In this document: piece after piece, positions 1 to 12,651 of the stretch
How the letters are laid out: each line of letters starts with the position of its first letter
Position numbering within the stretch: the stretch's first letter is position 1
Assembly: GCA_037389465.1 (NCBI GenBank)
Contig: JAZARR010000212.1
Coordinates: forward strand, 4,172,001 to 4,236,000
Direction: 5' to 3'
DNA from: Baylisascaris procyonis
Lineage: Eukaryota > Nematoda > Chromadorea > Rhabditida > Ascarididae
DNA length: 64,000 bases
Program-made: the position numbers and the translations under genes
Notes under the pieces: model-generated
Seen by the model: only the letters and a program-made list of their open reading frames with translations
What the model was told of the DNA's origin: nothing
The model's database searches: none

Positions 1-1661
1 AATATCAATGGGGAGTTTAATAATAGTACAACTCGCCCGAGGCAATAATGTAGACAGGGTGGGCTATCGTTGGCGAGGGAGTGTTCTGCATGGCGTAATA
101 TCGAATTGCGGGGGAGGCACGCGGAATGCGTCTGCCAGCCGCAGTGAGCAGCTGCTGACACCCGCTGCACGCAAAAGACATTCCGTTTTAAATGATCATT
201 GGCACGCATTCAAGCTGCTATTCCATCTTATCATTCGTCATCAACAACATTGCACTTGGGATTTAGCGTCCGCTAAGACCAATTTAAGTTTTAAAACGAT
301 GCTTCTCGGGCTCTTCTTATATAATAACTTCGAATATTTTGTGCGCCATAAGGAGTATTCCTCGATTGCGTTTAACAATTCTGTCAATGAGATAGAGAGG
401 TATGAAAACGCCTGTCATCAAGAAACGTGAGTGACGCATTTTAGTGGCAAAAAAATTCCTAATTTGTCAAGATGTCAACAACTATTTCGTTATGCTTACA
501 TTTAGTGGTGATGCTGCCGTTAAACAATCCCTAGGGTTTCGTTGGTTAGCTTGTGTCACTTCGTAAGTGGGATGTTGTCGCAGAGACTTCTATAACAAGT
601 CGCACGTTAACAACGCCCAACATCCGATCATTACTATGAGGAAGTACATTCGTGCTGCGTATGCATCAGCATACTGCTTCTTGAACAGCTCCGGACGAGC
701 TCAAGGCAATCTAACGGAGAACGTTTCAGCGGAAGAACTTTAACATCTATAGGACGAAACAAGATGGGGATTGCTTGGCGAGAGAGGAAGGAAGAGCGAG
801 TGCGACGATAAGGACCGTGATGATTAACTGGCACATGAAATCAACAGGAAGAATACTGTGGTCGATAGGAAACTTTTTAGCTGTTTTCCATGTAAATCAA
901 TTGTTACCCTACGATGGAAACGAAAGATAAGAAAGGTAGTGTTGTGAAATGATGCACGAAGTCTTTTGGCTCGAGGAAGCATGACCAACAAATTAGGTCG
1001 CAGCTAAAAATTAGACCCATCTGGGAAAAGCTTTTGTCTGGAGAAAAGCGGGTTCTTGTAAAGAAATCGCTTCCATTGACGCAAAAGAGAATTTCTATGG
1101 ACAAAAAAAAATAGCTCATCTTGCCCTTAACCTCATCGCCAATCTGTACTTTAGCAATCCGCTAGTTCTATATCTTTCAAGGGACCCATTTATTTGACGA
1201 CATAGGAGCGTTTGGTTTCCGAACTACGCATTTACACGCACGAGCTAAGTATACTGTGCTTGGCTTATGTAGTAAGGCCGGAAAACTTTGGTTCGACTAT
1301 AAGTTTCTGGCCGGTGGTTTCCACTCGCCAGCTAGAAAAACTCTAAGGTCCAAAGCTGAAACCTATGAAATATTTCCTTGTGTTGGCTTTCCAGTTATTT
1401 TATTTCAATGTATAATTTTCTGGGACCTTCATAAACAACTGAAAAGGCATTACGTATGGGCGTTCTTAATCGTTTTTGGGGTAATTCAATTGACTGCAAA
1501 AAAAGAAAATGGCTTGTAAATTCTATAGCGCATATATGCATTAAAAATTCATAAACAGTAACGAAAATAGGCAGTATACATTAAGCATGTGATCAAATAA
1601 TCAATACTAGGCAGTAGACTATCGTCGTTGATTATAGGTTAACCAGTAAAATTGCAATTAG

Positions 1662-1787
1662 GCAAACCTGAGGAATCAAGTCGATGGGCATGAAAACAAA
1701 ATCAACGAGAACAATAATCGGATCGAAGCAAATGAGCGTGCTATGAGGGATGTAGTATTCGGATTTACGAATTCCAATGCTCCAGAT
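1662..1787 (+). CDS. putative internal exon, unknown gene
   Basis: An in-frame TAG directly precedes the segment and doubles as the acceptor (CAATTAG). The donor is GAT|GTAAGA, and the exon is 42 codons, phase 0 in and out. The translation is polar and Asn/Glu-rich, for example GHENKINENNNRIEANERAM, which would suit a short helix or coiled coil. The family is not recognised. It lies on the same strand as exons at 2763 and 10766-11423 and may belong to that gene, but the linking exons are not found. The call rests on splice sites and composition only. Confidence 0.4.
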
Positions 1788-2762
1788 GTAAGATCACAAA
1801 AATAAATGGAAACGACTTAAAATGCTTCGAAGTTGTCCACAAAAGCAACTTTTCAATCAATTATTTAACAATGGAATGGGTTGAACTATCCATCCATCGA
1901 CTGGGTCTTAATGACAATATCAGGGGTCTTGGAAATATCTCAGATTTAACATGTAAAGAGAATTTTGCAGTAGTCTCTTATTTCGAAAACTATGGATTAG
2001 TCTCTAAGCGAAGTCAGAAAAAAAGGAGGAAGAAGCAATAATAATATAAAACAACAGTTCATATATTGTATTACAATAATGTCGCCAGCTACGATACCTC
2101 AATGCTGAATTTCCATTCAAAAAAAAAAAAATCTAAGCAGCACATATAATATAAGAAAATGCACTCAAATTTACCGGAAGAAAATGTTTTTTCTGATTTA
2201 TTCAAAGTATCGCAGCTAGGTTTGTTGACGATCGACACCAAATGAGGTGAGAAATATTTGTAGGAAGCACATTTTATTGTTGTGCACAAGCTTCGTTTTC
2301 AGAAGTTTATTCCTCCAGTGCAAGGTTTTGCCCACGAATGTCATATGAAAGCCATTTTTATTTGATAGCACTCGATCAAAATTTATGAATTACTTTAAAA
2401 AAGTCGCAATTGATCACTCTCCAGTGAAGCAAAAAACGAAGACTCTAAAGGAGGAAATCTGCGGTCTTCCATATTTCACGTCTGCTTTGGTTTTCTATGC
2501 CTCAGTTACCTTTTTCTCGACAGTCGCTTTATAAATTACAAAGAAATTTTTCTTGCAAAAGCTGATTATATAATGCTGAAATCGATCTATTAGAAATGAA
2601 CCAACTTCAGGGTTTAATTGGTTAAACTAAAAGGTACTTCACATCGATTTGGGGATAAAAAGGTACTTTACATTATTAATATTACTGTACCACATTCGTT
2701 ATCGAAGGTAAAATAACGACAGAAATTCCAAAATCTTGTACGAAAAACGCTTTTTTTTTCAG

Positions 2763-2982
2763 CACAACAAAATCGAACATATACAATCCCAGAAAAAATG
2801 TTCATCATCCAGACGCGCACATAAGTGCCAGCAGTACGTTTACAACTCCAAGGACTTCAGAACCTCGTATGGATCAATCGAATATGAGGGACAGTATCTT
2901 CATCGTTCATGGATCTCTGACAGAACTGCACGAAGAGAAAAAACACTGTCCAATTTTCAAGAATGTTCATGGCGCTACACAG
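2763..2982 (+). CDS. putative internal exon, unknown gene
   Basis: A polypyrimidine run ending TTTTTTTTTCAG precedes the segment and the donor is ACACAG|GTTTCA. The exon is 73 codons after one completing base (phase 2 in, phase 0 out). The product is Ser/Thr/Pro-rich at first (STFTTPRTSEPRMDQSNMRD) and then SIFIVHGSLTELHEEKKHC, which would suit a cytoplasmic linker or tail. A longer frame on the same strand overlaps it but reads less like a protein. Family unknown. It may belong to the same gene as 1662-1787. Confidence 0.4.
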
Positions 2983-3440
2983 GTTTCAAAGTGTGTCAGA
3001 CAATAGAGAGATTGTTCTCATTTTAAAAGTATTTTTATTCGCCCACCCCATAAGAAGCACTTTCTTAAACAGTTGCAAGAGGAAGGAAAAAAATGACTAC
3101 ATCATTTACATTTAGCGCGTTGCTTGCCGATCCGTACAGTATTGTAGCAGACATGTTTGGAAGAGAAAACCTGTGTGGTATACCTGGGACGGCGGTTGCA
3201 GCTTCACAAATCTCTCGTACCTGTCAATGGCGAGCGAGATCTCGGAACAGACGCGTGACAAGGTGAATGAGTTCTCATAAAAAAAAACGCTCGCTGCAAA
3301 TATATCCGCTCGATTCCTCGAAGAGAGTGTGCAACGATTTGGATCGTAGAGCAGCTCGATTATGACCATAGAGCAGTGATCGCAGAGCAGTGTGCACCAT
3401 GAAATGCTCTTATAAGTGTCGCTTCGATGCTAGGAGCAGG

Positions 3441-3600
3441 ATATAAAAGGACTGTTATTGCCCACTCCAGTCATTCGTTCGTTTATTGTTCGTTGGTTGT
3501 CAGTTCGTTGATGGCGGTGATCGTAGGTTCAAGTGGAGCACTGCGTCGACTAATAAAAGTTTGTCTTTATCAGAGTGTGTCGACTAGAAACCGGTAGCCC
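3441..3600 (+). other. compact TATA-to-AATAAA segment, possibly an LTR remnant
   Basis: ATATAAAAGG at 3441 is followed by a TCATTCGTTCG initiator-like stretch near 3471 and AATAAA at 3552, all within about 115 bases, with GTCGAC flanking the poly(A) signal. Promoter and poly(A) signal packed this tightly is typical of the R region of a retroelement LTR. No matching second LTR and no gag/pol frame was found in the window, so a solo LTR is only a guess. It could equally be a promoter for a small transcript. Confidence 0.2.
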
Positions 3601-4304
3601 AAAAAGGACAGCGGGTCATTTCATTTTTTGCGGGGTCAGGCGGTGAGCTCTCATGTTTTACAACTCGCAGGGATTTCTTTTTCACGATGGATGCGTTACT
3701 TATGTGTTCTATGCCGCGACCACGGATCACTTGCAGATCCACAAAAGACTTAAGACTGACTTTGTGGAAAGAGCGGAGGTATTCCATAATAAGGATATGA
3801 AATCGCTGACCACTACATGGGCTCCCCCATATTCACATGCCATCCCATAAACGTAAAAATTTTAAATCAAACGTGGCAGCGTTTTTGAACTACGAACGCG
3901 AATGCATTCAACACTGCATCGTGGTCTTGAATACTGTATCGTGATTCGGTTATCACTTCTTATAGTTAAGTAGCTCTTACTTATTGGAATACCTTAGCTG
4001 ATTGTTTGCTAGAGGCTTCATGTCATGTTTCTAGATAACAGTCATGGGATCGTTATGTAAAGGTCGTACGTGAAAAGCGCAAAAAACGTCTACTTCAAGA
4101 CACACTGATGCAGTCATGGCCTACGATTGCAGGGAAAATTGGCTGGGAAAAAATGCATATTGCACATCTGACAATAAAGTTTTTATGATCTTCTCACGTT
4201 TCGACATTGCTCGCTCACTATGGCATCGTGTACAACACGTGTTTTTTGCACGTTTCAACTGTTTGTATTTGCAATGTGTGAAGTTTTCAATGAATGAGCT
4301 ACAG

Positions 4305-4368
4305 TTTAGCTGCCACGCTAAATACTTCGGTGCTAATTGCACACACAAGTGTGTTGCCATAACCTGTG
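4305..4368 (+). CDS. possible DSL/EGF-like cysteine exon
   Basis: After the acceptor CTACAG the frame reads FSCHAKYFGANCTHKC and ends at TGTG|GTTCC (phase 1 out). The spacing C-x4-YFG-x2-C-x3-C matches the first half of a DSL domain (Delta/Serrate/LAG-2) or an EGF repeat. Nematodes have several short DSL proteins. No signal peptide exon and no second half of the domain was found, so this may be a fragment, a diverged gene or chance. Confidence 0.25.
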
Positions 4369-5151
4369 GTTCCACCTAAATATACAAGGTTGTAAGAAAT
4401 GTTTCAACCAACATCATTTATTAACACAAGGCATTCACTTCGTATTCCACACATATATTAGTATGTTAGAGGCCGTAAGCAAAGCATTGAACTATACAAA
4501 AAATTTCAGAGCAGATGATCTTAAATATCAATGAGATAAAGCTGCTGTTCACCTATAAGACTTATGGGGAGCATACCTACAACTAGCATAAAGGCACAAA
4601 TTCGGCGAGAATATTACGATAAGAGAAGGCAGTTTCTAATGTAGGCACTCGGAGATGAGTTAGTCATATGCTTATACGAACCAGAGTCCCATAGGCGCCA
4701 GCCTCAATCAAAGCAGTTGCACCTTGCCTCCCATGTATTTCTACCGGTCAACAGTTGTCTTTACTTTCGTTGCCATAATTATCTCAGTACACTGCTTTAA
4801 TTAACCTCTCAATAACTGCTTTCACAGTTCTCTAAGTAATTTTCACAGGACCTTACAGAAGAGAGCATATATGCTTTCAACGATGAAAAATGCCAATCTT
4901 GGAAACCTTAAATTTTATATGGAAAATGTTTTGCTATTATAGATGCAAAGAGCTTCTAATTAAAAGACACTCATGGCCGTAAAATATATTTGCATGCCAC
5001 GTCAAAAATCAACGTATTGAACAGCCGATATGTTTGTAGGATGGGAAGCTTTCTGTTTTTGAAAATCCAAGTAACGAAGTTTCCGATAAACGGTTGTTCT
5101 CACTTGGAGGCGTCCATAAGGACTGATTTCTAAGAGAAGATGAGGTTTTGA

Positions 5152-8100
5152 TTAAGTGCTTTCTTCTTCATCGAAGCGTACTCGTGTTTTCGGCTCAACG
5201 ATGCGAACAATTGGCCTTTCATGAACCGTCAACCGACCACTTTCAGTCATCTGCGCCGATTCTGTCATCTCTGTTTCAACTCCAATATCCTCATCATTCT
5301 TACTTTCTTGCTCATTCGCGTAGAAAGTCGCATGCAGTAGGATAAGTACGATGCTGGCACCTCAAACGAAAATGAATTTTTTTTTATCATAGCAAACCCT
5401 CAAAGAAATGCAGTAGCAAAGTGAGAAATGAGAGTGTTCATACAATAGGTACGAGAGAAAAAAGCTGCTATCCTTGAATAATCAATCACCCTACTATTTC
5501 TTTTCATTAATTTAGCACTTCAGCCGCAACAATAAGCATTTCTATTGCTTGTTGCTTGAGTACGATGATCCACAATAAAAGAATATGGAGTTGCGTGATA
5601 TGATAGCCGACTTTACTGCGTTATGGACGCTTGTGGCGACAGTTATTTAGGAAAGTGCGAAACAATGGAATTGCTCCGCACAATAAGCGATTGCCATTAT
5701 GCAATTAAACACTTTCGTTACACTCATATGTGACATTAGGGACTCCAACAATCTTAAGGAAGTTACACAATGAGTCAAGATTCGTTCTGTTCGCCGGTTT
5801 CAATCATCTCATTCCCACATTTGTTTCACTTCGTTCACAAACATATGTCTAATATTCAATTTCGGTGTGAATCGCAAGTTTGTTAGAATGAAAATTCGAT
5901 TGCGTGGGCACCGCTTCGTTCAATGTATCATTGAATTAAATGATTTCTTAACCTCCCGTTCCCCTTTTTTTTCCCTCATATGTATTGCTGCTTGCGTGAG
6001 AGAATATGATTAAGTATCGTGAAGACATAAATTACTTTCAAAATGTTTTCTAGGATTTCTACATATACAATAGTTTCTTTGCATTTGTTGCTTCATTCAA
6101 AATTGCATGAGAAAAGTCAAAATTTTTGAAATGAGCTTCTTTATGAACAATATCATCGAGCACTTAAAGAATTCCAACACTATTTATATTTCACAAGCTT
6201 AGAAGTAATAGTTGTTGCATAAAAGTTGGATTATAGTTGCTCAAATTATTTTTCGATTCATTAACATTAAACGGATAAGAAAAAAAAAAAGTAAATTATT
6301 CACTCACCAACCGCACAATAGATAATATAGCCGACGTGTGCAAAGATAAAAAGCGGCAAAGTGATAAAAATTGCTCCAGCATATAGAATCCACGATGGAA
6401 TCTAAACTCACCGAATATCAAATAAAAAAGTATATTTATTTGAAAACAAAAAAAGCGATTATAAAAAAAATTTGTTGTAATATCGCATTTATTGACAATA
6501 GAGTATCGTTCGAAGAGAATTCTCAATAGCCACTTTTCATCTCGTTTGCTCTATTTGTATCGGTAACGTATGGCGAAGAAAATGCGAACAATTAGGCCAT
6601 TCTTTTTTTAGTAATTTTTTTCTGAACTTTCCATCAACGGTCGTGAAAAAAAAACATTCGAAACAAAAATATTTTCGAATCCTTCAGCACCAGCTACAAA
6701 AATTCTACTAGGTAAAATTTTTGAGGTAGAAAAACTATGTAGAAAAACCCTACTAAAATCATACGAGGTAAAAAAATACTCCAATAATCATAAGCATGAA
6801 CCTTTCGAGAAATAGTGAGGAAATTTTCCCTCACAAATGTGCGAATTTGCAAAGCGTCCATAAATTTGAAAATATTCATTCGGAATATCGAACAAATTAT
6901 AAATTATTGAAAAACTTGTTAAGCTACCAAATAACGCAGCATAATTCCTCATGAATTTTGCTAGAAATTCAAAATTGAAATTGCAGTCCAAAAATTTTGC
7001 AATGCAGAAATCCAAAAAATTTTTGCCCAACTGATCTGCGCTTGCACAATCGTTCTTCCAACCTCATTTTAGAAGAAATTCTTCGACGCCACTTGCCCTT
7101 AATAGGAACCGCAACGTAAAAGATCTCTAGATAGTGTAAGCACTACAAGAGCTGTAGAAGATCTCCGACTACTTCGAAGAAATGCCTTGAATAATCACTT
7201 CACGACAATAGTTGAAAACTTAAATAAACGCATCTTTACTTTCACTATCATATACCACACTTTCTTAATTAGAATAATAATTTAAAAAACAGCGAATCTC
7301 ATTTTTTCAATCGACTACTCACTGTCTGCACTTCCCATAAAAATTATTCGTTTGATTATCCCATATAATATGCTGAAATAAGGACAATAAAAATACAGCA
7401 GGAGATACCAATGGAATTTGCTTTAGTAACAGCTGTTGGATGTGAATAGTTGAACCATTTGCCTGCTGGTTGAAAGTTGCGAACGTAGAAGAATCGAAAA
7501 TGTTTACCTCTTCTTCGCCAATTTTGATAGGTCCTTTAACAGTTCTTGCTCGAATCATATAAATAAGCATGCAGAGAATAATCGTCGATACTAGCAGCCA
7601 GAATGATGTTATAATACTGCACAACTGAAAGGAAAAAAGAGCGAAAATTTCAAACACATACGCATATAGTCGATTCTTTTAGCAACAATAATAAAGTCCG
7701 AAAATTGTATAAATTCCAAATGACTTCATACGTAATCGGGATTAAGCAAATAGCAGGCATCTCACTTTTCCCTTCGTTTTGAGTGGCTTCCATGGGTTTA
7801 CGACATCCACATTTATTTCACGCTTTTAAATCTAGCCTGCATGAATACTCGTGCTTTGGCGATTAGGAAACCGCTTTCGAGAAACTGGTTGGCTAGTTTC
7901 ACGGAAATACTATCATAAAGTTGGGCATAAATCGCCTATTTTTGATCGTTTTGTTACATTTATTTCAATTCTTGTTTTTACTAGACATTATACCAATGCC
8001 AAAGTGTTCGTTTCAATTCAGAGTAAACTGCGGTCTATTTCTCAATACAAATACTGGTGAACTTCGTCCACTACTGCTAATTTTTTTCCCAGAACAATCG

Positions 8101-9396
8101 CACATGTTTGCAATGAAGCCTATACAAAATTTTTCTGCTTAGTTGACAAATATAATTAGGCCAATTATTTCCACCTCTTTCTCGAAAAAGATGTGTCAGT
8201 TTTCAAGAAATTTGAATACAAAGTAGAATCAAAAGCGGAGCTGCGACAAGCAAATCTCATAGAAACGATTTTAGAAACGTTGCGGGAAATGCGGGCCATT
8301 TCACACGTGATAAAAGAAAGTTCCATTGTTTTTTTTAGTTCAAGTTTTGCTGTTATTTTTAGCAGAAATCGTCAAAAAGTCGGTTGACGTCTGCCGACCT
8401 GTTAGTGTTCGATAATAAGTTTGCAAGGGCTGACTATGCTATTATATTTGCCGATATCTTTTGTTGTTTTTGTTAATCTCTGTACGAGGGACAATGATGG
8501 AGGTACTCTGCTTTCATAAGAAGTTGACGATCCTTTTGCTCAACGGATTAGACATGAAGTGCGCCCACAATAAAAGAAACCATCTAGTGCAATTGATCAG
8601 AGATCCATCCTTATATTTGCTAGCAGAAAAACTTGAAAAAAATTTTTCTTGAAAACAAGTGCTGCTAAAAAGAAGATTCCGGAACTCGAGAAAGGAGGCT
8701 TGGATACCACACCACAAACAACCTTAACAAAATAATGTCTGTATTCCTTTGTTAAGGAAAAAAGATGAAATGCATACGAAGTGTGCCGTTCGCCAACATT
8801 TCATAAGTTACTTTTTTCGTACTCATTATTGTTTCGCGCTATACTGATTTTTCTGTTGGTGGCAATGTATTTGATATGTGCTTTCCTAATTGTGACTGTG
8901 AACATCTAAAAGAAAGAGCAAAATAGTGCGAGATTGGAAAATTCCATGAATGGAGCTCTTCTTGTGCAAAAAAAATCGTGTGAGCTAACAGCAGTACTAC
9001 TTAATTCGCATATTCCTATCGATTCATCATATTCCCCTTCACTTCCATGCAGCAATAAAAGGTCAACTTCATTACTATATAAAAGTTCGTTTTTTTCGGA
9101 GAATTTCATCATAAACTTATGTTATGAATGAAGCTTTTTCAGCAATATAAATTCATGATAGACGATTTGCTTTGATTAGGATCGATTGTTTGAGAGGCGT
9201 GAAAAATGGCATAATATGATGCCATAGTAAGCAGTAAATCAAAGGAAAGCAAACAGAATGCACTAACCAGTAGAACTGTTGTGATTGCGAAGTAATTACC
9301 CACAAAATACACCAAATTCCTCTTAACTCGTGTCACATAGCCATCTAAACATGGCGGTAGGCTTATATTCGACCCTCGGAAAAATTCGGACCATGG
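5152..9396 (-). CDS. PRA1-family membrane protein (ARL6IP5/PRAF-like), exons 2 to last
   Basis: Minus-strand exons with matching phases: 9396-9268, 7624-7508, 6401-6308 and 5360-5152 (stop TAA). Together they give about 182 residues, close to the roughly 180-190 of vertebrate PRAF2 and ARL6IP5. The first exon reads PWSEFFRGSN then RVKRNLVYFVGNY, matching the family's 'W-D-FF-GS ... NLLYYQTNY' start. Two hydrophobic exons follow, then VLILLHATFY, matching the family's 'L-x-HASLR' end. The tail is acidic and ends KTRVRFDEEEST, whose RVRF resembles a PP1-docking motif. Family members sit in ER/Golgi membranes as four-helix proteins and affect Rab/ARL trafficking or glutamate-transporter export. 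The last exon needs a TTTGAG acceptor; the nearby CCAG acceptor would shift the frame and lose the HATF motif. The start codon is unresolved (see 12,576-12,651). Confidence 0.8.
8200..8306 (+). CDS. putative coiled-coil-like exon, unknown
   Basis: The acceptor GATGTGTCAG precedes a 35-codon frame (two completing bases in, phase 0 out at CAC|GTGATA). The product is charged and heptad-like, for example ESKAELRQANLIETILETLR. It lies opposite the PRA1 gene, within its second intron. No family is recognised, and it could be an exon of the plus-strand gene ending at 11,423 or a chance frame. Confidence 0.25.
8511..8735 (+). pseudogene. possible broken coding fragment
   Basis: One frame reads NHLVQLIRDPSLYLLAEKL and stops at a TGA inside an A/T homopolymer near 8640-8652. 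The next frame resumes at once and runs KKKIPELEKGGLDTTPQTTL to TAA at 8735. A one-base slip in the homopolymer would join them, so this looks like a frameshifted gene or element fragment. Alternatively the second part is a separate terminal exon behind a weak AAG acceptor. The source family is not recognised. Confidence 0.2.
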
Positions 9397-10765
9397 CTGA
9401 AATCACTCACTTTCCATTAAACTTGTGTGATGTGGCAATACGCTATGAATTGATGGAATACTAGATGACAGAGCGGAAAAACAAATGAAAAAAATACGCC
9501 AATTAGTTGTTACGATATGTGCTTTTTACATTTTGAACAAATTCAGATCAACTTGTCGTAAGTATCTGAACAACGATGCAACAATCCTTAATTCTGCGCC
9601 ATGCTTACTATCCAACGGATGAACTGCGTAGCTGCTATAAAGTGCGCTGCCTCAACGCATTTTCACAACTTATTTATAGTGCCGTCATTTTTACATCTTA
9701 AAAACTCGCTACTAATTACTCCAAGCGGATATCTATGTGCAGTAGCAATAACGACCAATTAAAACCATCTATCACCTAAACAGATGCTCAGAGAGAAAAC
9801 GCTCATCTCTCCAATATCCACCGTTGCCATCGAATTATACTTAATAGATCATTTTGGAACTTGAGTGGAGATAGAAACTCGTAGACAAAGTGAAATACGG
9901 ACGAAGTTAGCTCAACATGCATTCTTGCCAAAACGATACATTGTACCAAGAAATGTTCATCTACCATATGGCATATGGCATTGGGAGAGGAATTTCATTT
10001 GGGTTTTACTTGGGTATATTTATCTTACGGTATGGTACCGGGGGAAGAATTTCGTCCGAAGGGCGAATTATCATCACAAAGCGTAAACGCCCCTACAGCA
10101 CGAAAACTCACAGCAATTCATAATAATACTTGCTTTCTAATAGCTTATATCTTGTCTAGATTCGTTAACAGGATGCCATAAGGCAAGACAGCGGCGTTTC
10201 GTGCTAGCCAAAATGTGTTACGACAATCGGTTGCATTGAGTGTTAAGTGCTTGGCACTCCACTTCACATTATGTCAACGGATTGACGTTTGCATAGGAAT
10301 ATAGACGAGCTCATTGAGAGTTCGTCTTGTCTCGTATTAACACTCCACATTTTCAGGCCACTTGAGTCAGACACGAATAGTTAACATCCCTAAGTGAGAA
10401 GAGGAAGTCTCTTTGCAAGTTTAGAGATCATTGAAATTTGAGGCACAAACAAGCGGCAGCGAAGCATTGAAAAGTACTAAAACGCTTGGAAATCGTGCTG
10501 TAAAGGATTCAGAAATTTGACAGTTGCATAGTTTTCTTTTCAGCTTACAGGCGTTTGACTTTTTCAAATAGAATTGTTCAGCATTTCCAGCCAATCGATT
10601 TTGGGCATTCTGATTTACCTCTGGCGCCGATGCGTGGTAATATAAAAAGCATCAATGAGATACTATGTCAGTGTAGACTTTTCAAAAATTGTTCTCCCCC
10701 TTCATCGTCACTCACTGAAAGAGATTTAATGTAATTGAATAACTTTCTCAACGCTGACTTTGCAG

Positions 10766-11423
10766 TTGCCTGTCGGAACACTTAATACTGTAAAAGTAAT
10801 TAATTTCGCAACTCGAATGAGACATACTCGTATTGCAGTTTTCCATGAACGAACAAATTCGCTAAAACTGCTCGCACACGTACGTCTTGCACGCTCTTGT
10901 CCACCAACTTCAACATCCCTCGATCCTTGCGGCTCTTCTGCAATTAGCAGTCAGGTATTATAGAAGCATCAAACATCCTCAATTATGGAAACCCAATCAG
11001 GGAACTTGAATTTTGTTGACTCTTCTGTGTAACTACGACCGAATCGGACCCTCATCGGAGCTATAAAATGTGGTGCAGCTGTGATGCCAAAATGGAAGTA
11101 TTGCAGGTTCAACCAGATTCCCAGTTTCGCCGGCTTACGCATTTCATAACTTGCATTATGGCCTAATTTGCTTCGCAGTCGCAGTAGATTATAGCAGATT
11201 CCTAAAAATTCAAAATTTGTTGGTCGAGATTCGAACATATCGACTGTTCGACCGTCGGCTGATATTGTACAGTCTGAGATCGGCGGTCGCCGCGTTGAAA
11301 CAACGAATGTTGCATGCGAAATACAATCGCTAGAAGGGTATCTTGGTCAGAGTTCTGACTTTTTTGTGGTATAATTGAACTCTTGCAGATCAAATGCGAG
11401 CACGGCGACAGATGGGTGCTTGA
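10766..11423 (+). CDS. last three exons of an unidentified plus-strand gene
   Basis: Three exons agree in phase: 10766-10954 (TTTGCAG acceptor, CAG|GTATTA donor), 11198-11345 (TATAGCAG acceptor, CTTG|GTCAGA donor) and 11389-11423 (TTGCAG acceptor, stop TGA). They total 372 bases, or 123 residues plus stop. The product is Ser/Thr-rich and polar (PPTSTSLDPCGSSAISSQ, then KFVGRDSNISTVRPSADIV) and ends SLEGYLDQMRARRQMGA, which would suit a cytoplasmic tail with a short helical end. No domain is recognised. The final intron is only 43 bases, normal for nematodes. Upstream exons may include those at 1662 and 2763. The minus-strand PRA1 gene would then sit inside an intron. Confidence 0.5.
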
Positions 11424-12575
11424 GCTCATGGATGAGGCCTTGCAGACGTTGCAATTTACCAACGAAATCCGAGCGATTCGAATTTCTCGAACAGAATTCA
11501 AAAAAAAAAAATGAAAATTTGAAATGTTCTAGTGCCAAATAACGTTTTGATTCGCAAGATTATTTCTCGCAAACCCTCAGCGATGGAGCATCATCGTTAT
11601 GCTAATGAGATTCAGAAAAAATGGCATATGTCATATTCCGAAGTTCTGCATTATAAGATGACGAGCTTTACCTATTCCTATTCGTAACTCGATTCTTGTG
11701 ATGTGAAAGAAGATTTTGATGCAAGTATTGCATCTTATACATTTTGGCAAATTTTAAAGCAGACACGTTTAATAGATTTTTTACCATCGCTTCTTAAGGT
11801 GTCGATTATCTCTAATAGGAGGAACTAAATCATTTTGTAGTAAGGTAAACTTTTTGAGTTTAAGAAGTACACCGAGATTATAGAGTGTTACAAATTACTC
11901 GCACAATTCAAGAACGCTTGAAGCAATGAGTAAAAGATTACAATGATTCTACTCTTTATTTCCAAGTAATGAGATATCGGCGTTTAGTTTTTTTATCACG
12001 AGGAAAGAAGAGAGCTCCAAACTATCCCGAGAGTTGCAAACTGATCACACAAAAATCTGAGGCTGGAAAAAACACTTTTTTCGGACTTTGGTGAATCAAT
12101 GCAATTTTGCTTCTCAGGCAGGCTAAGAAATGGTTAAGATAGAGGTCACACGCAAATATATAGACAAGGCATTTACAAAATCGCCTTTCACCTAAGGAAA
12201 GACCTCAAAACGTCCAAATTTTCATCTAGAACTCTTCTGAAAATCCACACATGGACCCAGAGTTCGAAACGCCTTGCAAAATGTATTGCTGAATCAGATA
12301 GACCACTTCCGGTTCAGGACATCACGTCGACCTTAACGTCATTGAGTTTTTTTAATAAATTTAGGACGGAACTAAAAGTTATTGAATCGAGCAGGAATAT
12401 CATTCGAAAATCCATTCGAAAAATGGACGATGAAAAAAGAAATGTTGACAGCGACTGTAAATGAATTTTCAACACATTTTTCAGTGTCAACTTGCAAAAG
12501 CAGATCAACAAGAGAAAGAGAATTCCTCGTTATGAGTTTTCTAGATAAGAAATCAAAGCAAATGTAAAAGACTAC
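11424..12575. other. no gene seen
   Basis: AT-rich sequence after the stop of the plus-strand gene. An open frame near 12,314-12,567 exists on both strands but lacks convincing splice sites or protein-like composition. Nothing else is supported here. Confidence 0.5.
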
Positions 12576-12651
12576 CTTGTTGCTCAGATGCAGGTGCGTT
12601 TGCAGCCGGAATAGATTCGGCTGAAGTTGTGCTGTTTGATGTTTGAGTCAT
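12576..12651 (-). CDS. putative first coding exon (minus strand)
   Basis: On the minus strand an acceptor (AACTTTTAG) lies ten bases before ATG. Twenty-five codons follow, rich in Ser/Thr/Ala (TSNSTTSAESIPAANAPASE), ending CAACAAG|GTAGTC in phase 1. The acceptor immediately before the ATG is what a spliced-leader site looks like. It is the only good start exon upstream of the PRA1 exons on this strand, but the first firm PRA1 exon enters in phase 0, so at least one linking exon (phase 1 to 0) would be needed. It may instead start a different gene. Confidence 0.4.

Noticed and set aside
8..430. 140-codon frame at the left edge
   Set aside because: The translation shows no recognisable domain and mixed composition, and there is no splice or promoter support.
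9863..10181. Three overlapping plus-strand frames
   Set aside because: Several frames open at once with no preferred one, no splice sites and no family similarity.
10884..10916. Minus-strand ATG exon (MLKLVDKSVQD) as PRA1 start
   Set aside because: Phase would fit the PRA1 exon at 9,396, but the plus strand here carries a better supported 63-codon exon that joins its neighbours in phase.
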